The notes: generated by a model not told the origin, from the sequence alone. 15,078 bases of DNA from CAMDWQ01 sp964497635 (GCA_964497635.1 CAZCDB010000038.1:1-15078), one strand, 5' to 3'; positions 4,826-14,120 are shown, counted from the first letter of the stretch. Program-made: numbers and translations.

Positions 4826-6685
4826 ATGAGACCCTATACAAAGTTCTATAGAGAAAGTCTATATGTTGTGGTCCTCCTAAGCTTTGGAGGATCATTTTTT
4901 ATTTCTAAAGATATTGCGTTTGCTGCAGAGGACAGTCTTTTATCTCTTCAACAAGACGTGTTGGCGGCGAAGCAAAAAACAGTAAGTCTTCAGGAAAAAT
5001 CCGCGCAACTCCAACAGATGATTTCAACTCCGACAGCGGTAAAATTAAAACAAGACGCCGACAATTTGATGTCTGAATTGTCCCAGAGAGGGATTATTTC
5101 CAGCAGCTCCAAAGAGATCGCTCCCTCCCAGAAAATTGACGGCTCCAACTCGGCCAGTAAGCTAGACTATCCTTCTCCGCGCTCTTTCAAAGTCAAGCAA
5201 GGATTGGAACCGTATAAACCTTGGGTGCTAGATCCAATGCCAAAAGTTTTAGGTTTTGGTGTGAAGGATTACTCGGGTCGATTGACGGAAGGGCAGGCGG
5301 CCTACAAAGTGGCAGTCGCCGACGGGAAAATTTCAATCAAAGAAGCGGTTGCCATCGCCTCTGCCAACAGCATTCAGGCGGAAGCATTGCAGAAAAAAGT
5401 AGAGGTTGCGCGAGCAAAACTGACCGAAGCGCGTCGAGCGCTGTTGCCAACCGTTCAATTTCAATACGAAGATAACGGCGGGCGCAACCCTGGTGGATCC
5501 GGCGGCAATCGTTTGTACAAGGGCCGTAATAAAAAAGTAAATATCAATCAACCTTTGTACTACGGTGGCGAGCTTGTTTTGACGGTAAAGCAGGCAGAGG
5601 AAAATGTTAAATCCGCGCAGGCGGATCTTGAGAAAGCCAAAGGGGAATTGGCTCAGCAGGTCGTTTCTGCCTATTATGTAGTGGTCAAAAATGAATATCA
5701 TGTGCAGTATCAGATTGACGCGCTTAAAGAAGTCTCCGAGTTGTATAAGGTCATTCAGGCAGCGCATGCTGAAGGACTGATTCCTCAGCTGGATTATCTC
5801 AATGCGGAGTCACAGTTTCACCAGGCTTCTTTTTCTGTGGAGTCGACTTACAGCGATTTGCGCACGGCTTATCTGACGCTTCGTCAGTCCATGAACTTAG
5901 AGTCTGAAGAAGATTTGCTCCTTGATCTGAAGCTGGATATTCCAAAAATTGACGCGGATTACAAGAAGCTGGTGGAAGTTGCCATGGAAAATAATCCGGA
6001 GATCTTATCCAAACAGCTAGCGTTTTTGTCTGCCCAAGACGGAGTCGCCATCTACGAAGCCAAGAAGAAGCCGCGCTTTGATCTGCGTGGCTCCTACGGG
6101 TATTTGGGCGAGCATTTTACGGATTCAGAAGCTCAGACCGATGAAGATCAGGAAAAGCTTCCCCAAAAAAGAGAATGGTTTGCGGGGATTCGCGGCAGCA
6201 TTCCTTTTGGTGCGAACTCGATGGAGTTTGATATGGTCAAGCACCAGTATGGACCCACGGTTTCAGCCTTTCAAGGATCAACGGATTGGCGGCGTTCTTG
6301 GAAATTTAATTTGCTGGATAAGTTTCAAGACATCACGGATGCCAAGAATGCCGAGGCGGTTCTAAGTCAGGCGGAAGCGGATTGGCAAAAGGCCAGAAAC
6401 GACACGGCGTTTAAGCTGAAGGAAGCTTTTTATTCCATGCAGAAGGCCTTGATTCAGATTGATTCAACGATGGCGCGAATCCGGTATCAGGAGAAGCAGA
6501 ACGGGATCTTAAAATACACGACTAGTTTACAAGAAACGCCTGCTGCCAATTATCTGGAGGGTTTGAGTGAGCAAGTGTCCAATCGTTTTGCTTTTATCCA
6601 AGCAGTGACCGATTATCATGTGGCCATTGCCAATATCGGAGTGGCCTGTGGAGATCCATTTTATTTTGAAAAGGAAAAAAAATAA
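4826..6685 (+). CDS. TolC/OEP-family outer-membrane efflux protein with long N-terminal extension
   Basis: This 619-residue outer-membrane channel is the exit duct of the RND pump encoded downstream. A signal peptide (about 11-33, ending AFA) is followed by a coiled-coil-like Gln/Lys/Leu-rich helix (about 37-90) and a Ser/Pro-rich linker. The first OEP repeat begins near residue 168 (ISIKEAVAIASANS) and includes the QPLYYGGE strand (242-249), the usual P-x-Y/x-GG turn of the family, then long heptad helices. A second OEP repeat starts around LVEVAMENNPE. Typical TolC proteins have 450-490 residues; the excess is the roughly 135-residue region before the first repeat. The start is ATG 4826 (TTG just before it is possible); no Shine-Dalgarno is visible. 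The stop is 3 bases before the membrane fusion gene. Substrate cannot be told from sequence. Confidence 0.9.
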   Translation: MRPYTKFYRESLYVVVLLSFGGSFFISKDIAFAAEDSLLSLQQDVLAAKQKTVSLQEKSAQLQQMISTPTAVKLKQDADNLMSELSQRGIISSSSKEIAPSQKIDGSNSASKLDYPSPRSFKVKQGLEPYKPWVLDPMPKVLGFGVKDYSGRLTEGQAAYKVAVADGKISIKEAVAIASANSIQAEALQKKVEVARAKLTEARRALLPTVQFQYEDNGGRNPGGSGGNRLYKGRNKKVNINQPLYYGGELVLTVKQAEENVKSAQADLEKAKGELAQQVVSAYYVVVKNEYHVQYQIDALKEVSELYKVIQAAHAEGLIPQLDYLNAESQFHQASFSVESTYSDLRTAYLTLRQSMNLESEEDLLLDLKLDIPKIDADYKKLVEVAMENNPEILSKQLAFLSAQDGVAIYEAKKKPRFDLRGSYGYLGEHFTDSEAQTDEDQEKLPQKREWFAGIRGSIPFGANSMEFDMVKHQYGPTVSAFQGSTDWRRSWKFNLLDKFQDITDAKNAEAVLSQAEADWQKARNDTAFKLKEAFYSMQKALIQIDSTMARIRYQEKQNGILKYTTSLQETPAANYLEGLSEQVSNRFAFIQAVTDYHVAIANIGVACGDPFYFEKEKK

Positions 6686-6688
6686 TCT

Positions 6689-7897
6689 ATGAAAAAAAAT
6701 CTCATCTGGATTACTGGTTTCTTGGTCGTGCTTGTCTTGGTTTTTATGATGAAGGATCGCGTGGCTTGTGTGAGCGGTTTTCCGGTGCTGAAGAACCCCA
6801 AGAAGGATATCGAAGCCAAGAAAGTGGAAGCGGTGCCTCTACCGGTCAAGGTATACAAGGTTTCGCGCGTCAGTTTTCGCGACACGTTACCGGCTTTGGG
6901 GACCATCAAGGGTTTTCGGGAATTTGACTTGAAGTTTGCGACCCAGGGAAATATTGAATACATCAATTTTAAAGAGGGGGAGCGGGTCACCCAAGGAGAT
7001 ATTATTGCAAGTCTGGATCAGAAAGAGGCACTCCTAAAGCTTGAATACGCGAAGCTTGAGTATGAGAAGCAGTCCAAGCTCTTTGAATTGGGCTCGACCG
7101 TTGAAACCAAGATGAAGCAGAGTCAGTTGGAGTATCAGTCGGCCAAGGCGGAGCTTGATAAAACCAATTTGGTCGCTGTCAGCGACGGCTATGTGGGGGC
7201 GATTGAAACGGATAAGGGTGCTTTTGTGACATCCCAGGATAAGATCGGAACTTTTGTGGATACCAAGGATGTGTTTGTGGAATTTGGTGTCATCGAAAAA
7301 GACATCGCCAAGGTCAAGGAAGGGCAGAATGTCGAAGTAACCCTGGATTCTTTTCCGGATAAAGTGTTTAAGGGCCAAGTGGATTCAGTATCTCCCATTA
7401 TCGAAGGTCGCTCGCGAACACTCAAGATTCGCTCCAAGCTTCCCAACGCGGATGACAAGATGAAGCCCGGGATGTTTGGTCGTGTGAGCGTTTTGGTTTA
7501 CGAAAAAGAAGATGCCCTGGTAATCCCAAGCTCAAGTTTCAAGAAAAAAGAAGACAAGTACCTGGCTTATGTGGTCCATAGCGTTGATGAGGCGGATGCG
7601 GGTGTTCCTTCTGCAGAAGAGTTGGCTGCTTCTGAAAATACCCTATCAGAAGGGGATCAGGCGCCGGTCGCGCCACCGGTGAAGGAGAAAGCAAGCGCTT
7701 TGCAGGCTCCTGAGGACAATAAGACAACGATTGGCACAGTCGAAGTACGACCCATTGAGATTGCCTACGCGACGCCAGATGCTGTTGAGATCAAAGAAGG
7801 ACTTGAAGAAGGCGATACTATCATCGTGGATGTTGAGCAGGAACTGGAAGATAAGGCCAAAGTAGAAATTACCGAAACTCAGGAAGGTATTTTTTAG
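6689..7897 (+). CDS. RND efflux membrane fusion protein (HlyD/AcrA family)
   Basis: This 402-residue periplasmic adaptor links the RND pump to the outer-membrane channel. An uncleaved-looking hydrophobic anchor (5-21) is followed by a lipoyl half-motif (GTIKGFREFDLKFATQGNI, then GERVTQGD), a short alpha-hairpin (about 112-156), the second lipoyl half (LVAVSDGYVGAI), a beta-barrel domain (about 193-270, with EGQNVEVTLDSFP and MKPGMFGRVSV), and the membrane-proximal domain. The last is interrupted by an acidic, Ala/Pro-rich linker (about 300-346) before it resumes at GTVEVRPIEI. The hairpin is short compared with AcrA, consistent with non-proteobacterial adaptors. It begins 3 bases after the tolC-like stop and ends 6 bases before the first pump gene. 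AAGGA occurs at 6671 but is far from the ATG. No lipobox was seen. Confidence 0.92.
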   Translation: MKKNLIWITGFLVVLVLVFMMKDRVACVSGFPVLKNPKKDIEAKKVEAVPLPVKVYKVSRVSFRDTLPALGTIKGFREFDLKFATQGNIEYINFKEGERVTQGDIIASLDQKEALLKLEYAKLEYEKQSKLFELGSTVETKMKQSQLEYQSAKAELDKTNLVAVSDGYVGAIETDKGAFVTSQDKIGTFVDTKDVFVEFGVIEKDIAKVKEGQNVEVTLDSFPDKVFKGQVDSVSPIIEGRSRTLKIRSKLPNADDKMKPGMFGRVSVLVYEKEDALVIPSSSFKKKEDKYLAYVVHSVDEADAGVPSAEELAASENTLSEGDQAPVAPPVKEKASALQAPEDNKTTIGTVEVRPIEIAYATPDAVEIKEGLEEGDTIIVDVEQELEDKAKVEITETQEGIF

Positions 7898-7903
7898 TTT
7901 TCA

Positions 7904-10837
7904 ATGAGTCTTCCTGAAGTCTCAATCAAACGACCCGTAACCACGCTCATGGTGACGCTGGCCGTCATTCTTTTCGGCGTTATTTCGTTAAAACTTCTCC
8001 CCCAAGAATTATTTCCACCGATCACTTATCCTCAGTTATCGATTGTCACTCCTTATGAAAATGCGGCCCCGGAAGAAATCGAAACGCTGATCACTCGTCC
8101 TATCGAAGAAGCGGTGGGAGGGATCTCCGGTCTTCGTCGCGTCACTTCAACTTCGCGCGAGGGACTCTCCCTGGTCATGGTCGAGTTTGGATGGAATCAG
8201 AACATGGATTTCGCTTCTTTGTCTGTTCGTGAAAAAATCGATCTGATTAAAGAGCGTCTGCCGCGCGATGCTGCGGAGCCGATTGTGATGAAGTTTAATC
8301 CTTTTGATTTGCCGGTACTTACCTTTAGTATTTCTAGCTCCGAAAAAACGCCTGTCCAGCTTCGTGAAACGGCCCGTAAATGGTTTAAAGATGAAATTGA
8401 AAAAATCCAAGGGGTGGCTTCTGCCAGTATTTCAGGAGGGGCTGAAGAGCAGATCCTGGTTGATATCGATCAGGCCAAGCTTCGAGCGGCCGGTGTGGCC
8501 ATCAATGAAGTCTCAGACTCCATCAATCAAGCCAATCTAAACTATCCTGGCGGAACCATTAAAGAGAGCTTCTACGAGTACTTGGTCCGCACGATGGGTG
8601 AGTTTAAATCGGTGGATGAAGTGGGGCAGGTGCCCATCAAGCGCGAAGATCCTCCCGTTGATCAGAAAAATTATCTCGCGCGCGAAGCCGCGGCCAAAAA
8701 GCCCTCCAATCGCCTTGTCCTGCTCAAAGACGTGGCGGATATTACCCGGACCGTCAAACAACGGACGAGTTTCTCCCGGTACAACGGGCTTGAGAACGTG
8801 ACGATTGCGGTGCAAAAGCAAGCGTCCGGAAATTCACTTAAGATTGTGCGCGCAGTCAAAAAGAAAATCATCGAGCTTCAGGAACGTTTACCTCAAGATA
8901 TCAAAATCGATATCATCTCGGATCAGTCCAAGTTTATTCAGGAAGCCTTGAACGATGTGATGAATGCGGGAATCCAGGGAGGGATTTTAGCGTTTATTAT
9001 TTTGGTGATTTTTTTGCGTGATTTTAAAAACTCGGCTTTGGTGGTCACCATCACNNNNNNNNNNNNNNNNNNNNNNNNNNNNNNNNNNNNNNNNNNNNNN
9101 NNNNNNNNNNNNNNNNNNNNNNNNNNNNNNNNNNNNNNNNNNNNNNNNNNNNNNGGTGGAAAGACTTCTTTGACCAAGCGCGATGTGCATGATGAGACAA
9201 CGAACACGAAAAAGAATTTTCTAGAAATTTTCCTTGAGCTGGCGGCGATTCCCATCACATTGATTGAAAAAATCTACAAGAGCCTTTTGCCTCAATTTAT
9301 CCGTTTTAAATGGGTTTATTTGGTTATGATCTTCATGGTGTTTGCGGGAGCCATTTTGACGATGAATGAGCGCGACAAAATCTTGCTTCCTAAAGTGGAT
9401 CAGGGGCAATTTATGCTCAAAGTGGATTTGCCCGTCGGGACTCGGGTGGAGTTCACCGATAAAGTGGCCAAAAATATCGAAAATTATCTTTCTTCGATTG
9501 AAGAGATTGAAAATGTTTCCTCGGTGGTGGGTTCTTCCAAAGGAGATTCTAGCAAGGAAGTGCTAGAGCGCTTGGGTTCTCAGCAGGCACAGGTCATTGC
9601 AACCTTAAGACCTGATCGTTCTCGGAAAACGAGTGAAGTGGTCCAAGAAGTCCGTGAGTATTTGGAGCTTTCGGAGGAAGGTCGTAAAGCAATCTTTCCG
9701 GCACGGCTTGGTTATGTTCTTTTTGATAGCGCTTTTAAGGTGGGTGGGGATACAGATGCTCCGGTGGTGATCAATATCAAGGGACCGGATCTTGGGGGAC
9801 TTAAAGAAATCGCTTTAGATACTCAGGAAAAGCTTGGCAGTATTCCCGGGATCTATGGGGTGTCCAATAGCATCGCGGACCCCTCCCCTGAAACCAAGAT
9901 CATTATCAATAAAGACCGGGCCAGTTATTACCGCTTATCCGTGACGTCCATTGCCCAGGCGGCGAATATGGCGATCAAGGGATTTACTCCTTCGAAGTTT
10001 AAGGAAGAAGGCGGGCGAGAGGTTGATATTCGCATTCAGCTTCAAGAAAAAGAGAGGGATAAGCTTCGAAAACTTGAGGCTTTGTTTGTGCGCTCTCCTC
10101 TGGATCTTGAAATGCCCTTGGTTGACTTTGTGAAATTTCAAGCGGGGAAAGGACCTAGCGAAATCAAACGTGAGTCTCAAGAGCGGACGGTTCAGGTGTA
10201 CGCTAAGATCAACAATCGAGGTTTGAAAGAAGTAACACTGGACGTGCAGGAACTACTTAAAAAACTGAAACATTCTTCACGCTATACAGTCAAAATCGCG
10301 GGTGAAAATCTAGAAGTGCAGGAGTCTTTTGCCAGCCTTCAATTCGCTTTTATTCTCTCGATCGTCTTGGTTTACATGATCATGGCCTCGCAGTTTGAGT
10401 CGCTTTATCAGCCTTTTTTGATTATGTTTTGCGTGCCGCTCTCTTTGATTGGTGTGGCGGTTGCGCTCTGGGCTTCCAACACCCCTATCAGCGTCGTGGT
10501 TATTTTAGGGGTTATTCTCCTGGGCGGAATTGTGGTCAACAACGGGATTATTTTGATCGATTTTATCAATCAGCTTCGCGCGGCAGGAACGCCCTTGATG
10601 GAAGCGGTGATGCAGGCGGGACGTACGCGTTTACGCCCGATTCTAATGACTGCCTTTTCTTCGGCGATCGGTTTGGCGCCTTTGGCTTTGGGTGCCGGAG
10701 AAGGGAACGCGTTGCAGGCCCCGATGGCGGTCACGGTCATGGGAGGTATTTTGATCGCGACGTTTTTGACGCTGGTGGTGACACCGGCGCTTTATGTGGG
10801 GACTGAGGAATTTGTAGGCCTATTTCGTAAAAAATGA
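7904..10837 (+). CDS. RND efflux pump subunit 1 (AcrB/HAE-1 type), middle part missing in gap
   Basis: This inner-membrane proton-driven efflux permease begins MSLPEVSIKRPVTT, a standard RND N-terminus with TM1, then the first periplasmic porter loop and TM2 up to ALVVTI. The sequence then enters 100 N and resumes at GGKTSLTKRD, just before TM7 (FKWVYLVMIFMVFAG). The missing part should encode TM3-TM6 with the proton-relay aspartate, about 130 residues (about 400 bases) by comparison with AcrB, so the gap is shorter than the real sequence. The second porter loop (LPKVDQGQF..) and TM8-TM12 follow, with GIVVNNGIILIDF (TM10) and RLRPILMT (TM11). An Ala/Lys/Pro-rich insert (REDPPVDQKNYLAREAAAKK) sits in the first loop. 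The reading frame on both sides of the gap gives authentic RND sequence. The stop overlaps the next start as ATGA. Confidence 0.93.
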   Translation: MSLPEVSIKRPVTTLMVTLAVILFGVISLKLLPQELFPPITYPQLSIVTPYENAAPEEIETLITRPIEEAVGGISGLRRVTSTSREGLSLVMVEFGWNQNMDFASLSVREKIDLIKERLPRDAAEPIVMKFNPFDLPVLTFSISSSEKTPVQLRETARKWFKDEIEKIQGVASASISGGAEEQILVDIDQAKLRAAGVAINEVSDSINQANLNYPGGTIKESFYEYLVRTMGEFKSVDEVGQVPIKREDPPVDQKNYLAREAAAKKPSNRLVLLKDVADITRTVKQRTSFSRYNGLENVTIAVQKQASGNSLKIVRAVKKKIIELQERLPQDIKIDIISDQSKFIQEALNDVMNAGIQGGILAFIILVIFLRDFKNSALVVTIXXXXXXXXXXXXXXXXXXXXXXXXXXXXXXXXXXGGKTSLTKRDVHDETTNTKKNFLEIFLELAAIPITLIEKIYKSLLPQFIRFKWVYLVMIFMVFAGAILTMNERDKILLPKVDQGQFMLKVDLPVGTRVEFTDKVAKNIENYLSSIEEIENVSSVVGSSKGDSSKEVLERLGSQQAQVIATLRPDRSRKTSEVVQEVREYLELSEEGRKAIFPARLGYVLFDSAFKVGGDTDAPVVINIKGPDLGGLKEIALDTQEKLGSIPGIYGVSNSIADPSPETKIIINKDRASYYRLSVTSIAQAANMAIKGFTPSKFKEEGGREVDIRIQLQEKERDKLRKLEALFVRSPLDLEMPLVDFVKFQAGKGPSEIKRESQERTVQVYAKINNRGLKEVTLDVQELLKKLKHSSRYTVKIAGENLEVQESFASLQFAFILSIVLVYMIMASQFESLYQPFLIMFCVPLSLIGVAVALWASNTPISVVVILGVILLGGIVVNNGIILIDFINQLRAAGTPLMEAVMQAGRTRLRPILMTAFSSAIGLAPLALGAGEGNALQAPMAVTVMGGILIATFLTLVVTPALYVGTEEFVGLFRKK
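9055..9154. other. Assembly gap (100 N) inside RND subunit 1
   Basis: The run is exactly 100 N. Conserved RND sequence before (end of TM2) and after (start of TM7) implies about 400 missing bases, so the N count is a placeholder. The 34 unknown residues across it carry no length information. Confidence 0.92.
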
Positions 10838-13800
10838 ACATCCCTGAGCTTTCCATTCGTCGGCCTGTGACGGTGCTGATGTTTACCTGCATCGTGTTGG
10901 TGTTTGGTATTGTCTCCCTCACCAAACTTCCTGTAGAACTTTATCCCAATACCTCTTTTGGTGAAGTCAGTATCATCATCAACGTTCGCGGAAGTATCCC
11001 ACCCGTAGAAGTCGAGTCCCAGGTGACGCGTTTGGTTGAAGACGCGGTCTCGACGGTCTCGGATGTCCAGCAAATGCTCTCCATTTCCAAAGAGGGAGAG
11101 TCCACGGTGGTTTTGAGTTTTAACCCCGGGACAGACATGAGTTTTGCAGCGCTGGAGGTGCGCGAGAAATTTGCCCGGATCAAAAATAAGCTTCCTAAGG
11201 AAATCGAAAAGCCCATCATTGCCGAATTTAAGCAGGGGGATGTGCCGGTCATCACGATTGCAGCCACGAGTGAAACCCGTTCGACCGAGCAAATCCGAAA
11301 AGTCGTCGATGCTGAACTTAAAGAAGGTTTTAAGCGTGTCACGGGGGTCGCCAACGTGGAGGTGGCCGGAGGCCGTGAGAGAAAAATTCTTGTGGAAGGA
11401 GATCAGACTAAGCTTGCCTCCTACGGGATTCCTCTGGATGAGGTCACAGGAATTTTAAGCGCCAACAACTTAAATCTTCTCTCTGGGCAGGTCAATCGAG
11501 AGAAGGATTATTTTCTTGTTCGCATGATCGGGGAATTTGAATCCATCGAAGAAATTAAGAATATGGCCATTCGCCGCTCACCCCAAGGCTCGGTGATACG
11601 TCTTAAGGATGTGGCGACGGTCAAAGACTCCTTTTTAGATCCTCAGGAGCTCTCGCGTTTAAACGTCAAGCCGGTTGTGACGCTCTATATTCAGAAAGAA
11701 AGCACTAAAAATACCATCAGCGTTGCCAAAGAAATTTTGGTGCAAATGGAAGCGCTCAAGGAAAAGATTCCCAAAGACATTCTTTTGGTGGTGACCTCCA
11801 ACCAGGCGGAGTTTATCAAAAAAGCCATTGAAAATCTTCAAGAGTCACTGCTTCAGGGGATCATTTTAATCATTCTGGTATTTTTCTTATTCTTGTTTCG
11901 CTTGAGCCGCGTTTCTTTTGTTTTAGTCATTACCCTTTTAGTGGGGACTCTTTTTGTGAAGGGGATTCCCTTGTTTATTTATTTTGCCACCTTAATTGGC
12001 GTGTTGATTGCTGTGCCCAAGTTTAGATCGATTATCATCATGACGCTTCCGATTCCTGTATCCATTATTGGAACTTTTACTTTTATGAGAAGCGCGAATC
12101 TCACAATCAACGTGATGACGCTCTTTGGCATGGCGCTGGGCGCGGGCATGCTCGTCGATAATTCCATCGTTGTTTTTGAAAATATTTTAAAAAAGCGGGA
12201 GGCGGGAGGGGAAGTGATCGAATCGGCGGTGAAGGGAAGTCAGGAGATGTATCTGGCGATCATCGCTTCAACCTTGACGAGCATTATTGTCTTTTTGCCA
12301 CTGGCTTTTACGGGACAGGAGCTTCAGAAGCTTTATTCGGGGATGGCCTTGACAGTCGTTTCTTCCCTCCTAGCTTCGGTGGTTTGCGCGATTGTCCTGG
12401 TGCCGATGATGAGCTCACGTCCCGCCTTTGTTGCTGGTTTTGAGGTACAACCCAAAAAAGCAGAGGATAAAGACTCCTTTTTTAAGAAATTTGCTCTGGT
12501 GGAGAGAAAGTTTTTGTTTCGGTCCATTCGAAATCGGCGCTCGATTCTCCTGGGTTGCGCGGGGATTGTCGCGGTGTCGTTTTTCTTTCTTTTGCAATTA
12601 GGGACGGAATACTTAGGAAGTACGGAGCAGAATAAATTTACCATTTTTGTCGAAATGCCTACGGGGGTGCGTTTGGAGGCCAGTGACAAGGTGGTCAAGA
12701 AAGTTGAGAATTTAGTCCGTACGATTCCTGAGGTCAAAAACGTCAGTGCTCGTATTGAGGGGTGGTCTTCCAAAGTCTACGTGGAGCTAGTCAAATCCGA
12801 TAAGAGGAAAAGGACGGTCAAGGAGGTTGAAGAGGCAATCCGAAAAGAAACGGACAAGATGCATCCGGCCTTTATTTATTTTCAAGAAGAAGAACAGGTG
12901 GGAACCAAGGAAGTGATCATCGAAGTGTTTGGTTTTCGTTATGACAAGCTTCGCGAGATTGCCATCGCCATCGCCAATCGTCTGGGCAATATTCCAGGGC
13001 TCACGGATACCAAAATCCGTATGCGAGAAGGTCGTCCGGAAATGCAAGTCTTGGTGAGCAAGAAGAAGGCAGGCCTCCAGAATACAACGGTCAGTGAAGT
13101 AGCCAATCAGGTGCATGGGCAGATGCGGGGTTTGCGGGCGACGGTTTATCATACGGAAGGCAAGGAAGTGGAGACCATTTCAAGAATTGATGAGAAGTAC
13201 CGCAAAACTTTTAAGGATTTGCATAAGCTGATTTTGACCAATAAAGATCAGGAGTCTTTTCAGCTGGATCAAGTGGCGGATTTTAAATTTGGACTAGGCC
13301 CGAGTGAGATTTGGCGCAAGGATAAGAACCGAATGATTCAGGTCAGTGCCAATGTGGGAAAAATTGCTTTGAGTAAAGTTGTGGATAGGGTTAAAAGTCA
13401 GCTGAAAGATATTCCTTTCCCTGAAGATTATTTTTATCGGATCGGGGGTGACTATCCAACGCTTGTGAAATCTAATAGGCAAGTTCGTCTGATGATTTTA
13501 TTTGACTTGGTACTAGTCTATTTAGTTCTGGCTTCTCTTTTTGAATCCTTGGCGCAGCCCATTCTCATCATGGCGGCAGTTCCTTTGGCGCTGACGGGGG
13601 CGGTGGTTGCCTTGTATTTGGGTCCAAAAACGGTGGGTGTAGGCGCCATGCTCGGGATGATGATGCTGGCGGGAATTGTGGTCAATCACTCGATCATGCT
13701 CTTGGATCGTATCAACTTTTATCGAAAGAAAAACAATCCCGTAAGAGCTGCTATCTTGGCTAACCGGGATCGTCTTCGACCTATTTTAATGACGGTTTGT

Positions 13801-14043
13801 TGTACCACTTTGGGGCTTATCCCGATGGCTTTGGATAAGACAGAAGGTGCTAACTTATGGTCACCCTTAGCGTTAACTGTGATTGGTGGGATTGTTAGTT
13901 CAACAATACTTACCTTAATGGTGACCCCTGCCTTTTATGTCATCTCTCAAGAAATACATTCACTTGTTAGAAGACAAAATATATTAAAATCAATGACTAA
14001 TTTCCTCTTTGAACGATTCAAAAAGAAAGAAGATGTTTACTAG
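10834..14043 (+). CDS. RND efflux pump subunit 2 (AcrB/HAE-1 type) with extra hydrophobic insert
   Basis: This complete 1069-residue RND permease begins MNIPELSIRRPVTV, closely matching the opening of the pump before it. TM1 (about 11-30) and a porter loop lead to TM2 (343-355). Residues about 357-397 are an insert with two more hydrophobic stretches (360-374 and 378-394) before RSIIIMTLPIPVSIIGTF, where TM3 normally starts. TM4 carries GMLVDNSIVVFEN with Asp442 at the AcrB Asp407 position and Asn443 at Asp408. Later helices include GIVVNHSIMLLD (TM10; Asn951 where AcrB has Lys940, His952 next to it) and RLRPILMT with Thr987. The start overlaps the previous stop (ATGA), pointing to coupled translation and paired assembly, as in the two-pump MdtBC system. 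The last 200 bases become AT-rich. The substrate is unknown. Confidence 0.94.
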   Translation: MNIPELSIRRPVTVLMFTCIVLVFGIVSLTKLPVELYPNTSFGEVSIIINVRGSIPPVEVESQVTRLVEDAVSTVSDVQQMLSISKEGESTVVLSFNPGTDMSFAALEVREKFARIKNKLPKEIEKPIIAEFKQGDVPVITIAATSETRSTEQIRKVVDAELKEGFKRVTGVANVEVAGGRERKILVEGDQTKLASYGIPLDEVTGILSANNLNLLSGQVNREKDYFLVRMIGEFESIEEIKNMAIRRSPQGSVIRLKDVATVKDSFLDPQELSRLNVKPVVTLYIQKESTKNTISVAKEILVQMEALKEKIPKDILLVVTSNQAEFIKKAIENLQESLLQGIILIILVFFLFLFRLSRVSFVLVITLLVGTLFVKGIPLFIYFATLIGVLIAVPKFRSIIIMTLPIPVSIIGTFTFMRSANLTINVMTLFGMALGAGMLVDNSIVVFENILKKREAGGEVIESAVKGSQEMYLAIIASTLTSIIVFLPLAFTGQELQKLYSGMALTVVSSLLASVVCAIVLVPMMSSRPAFVAGFEVQPKKAEDKDSFFKKFALVERKFLFRSIRNRRSILLGCAGIVAVSFFFLLQLGTEYLGSTEQNKFTIFVEMPTGVRLEASDKVVKKVENLVRTIPEVKNVSARIEGWSSKVYVELVKSDKRKRTVKEVEEAIRKETDKMHPAFIYFQEEEQVGTKEVIIEVFGFRYDKLREIAIAIANRLGNIPGLTDTKIRMREGRPEMQVLVSKKKAGLQNTTVSEVANQVHGQMRGLRATVYHTEGKEVETISRIDEKYRKTFKDLHKLILTNKDQESFQLDQVADFKFGLGPSEIWRKDKNRMIQVSANVGKIALSKVVDRVKSQLKDIPFPEDYFYRIGGDYPTLVKSNRQVRLMILFDLVLVYLVLASLFESLAQPILIMAAVPLALTGAVVALYLGPKTVGVGAMLGMMMLAGIVVNHSIMLLDRINFYRKKNNPVRAAILANRDRLRPILMTVCCTTLGLIPMALDKTEGANLWSPLALTVIGGIVSSTILTLMVTPAFYVISQEIHSLVRRQNILKSMTNFLFERFKKKEDVY

Positions 14044-14120
14044 TATAGTGCATTGGATATTTCAAATTTGTTAATAGATTAAATTTTTAATAAGGATGTA
14101 TTAAATACTTTGCATATCTA

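Noticed and set aside
10429..10806. A 125-residue Gly/Arg-rich frame inside RND subunit 1
   Set aside because: It is a +1-frame shadow of conserved TM9-TM12 coding sequence with no start signal of its own.
14071..14082. TTAAT-AG-ATTAA palindrome after the RND operon
   Set aside because: Short and in very AT-rich sequence, where such palindromes are expected by chance; no GC stem or U-tract makes it a terminator.
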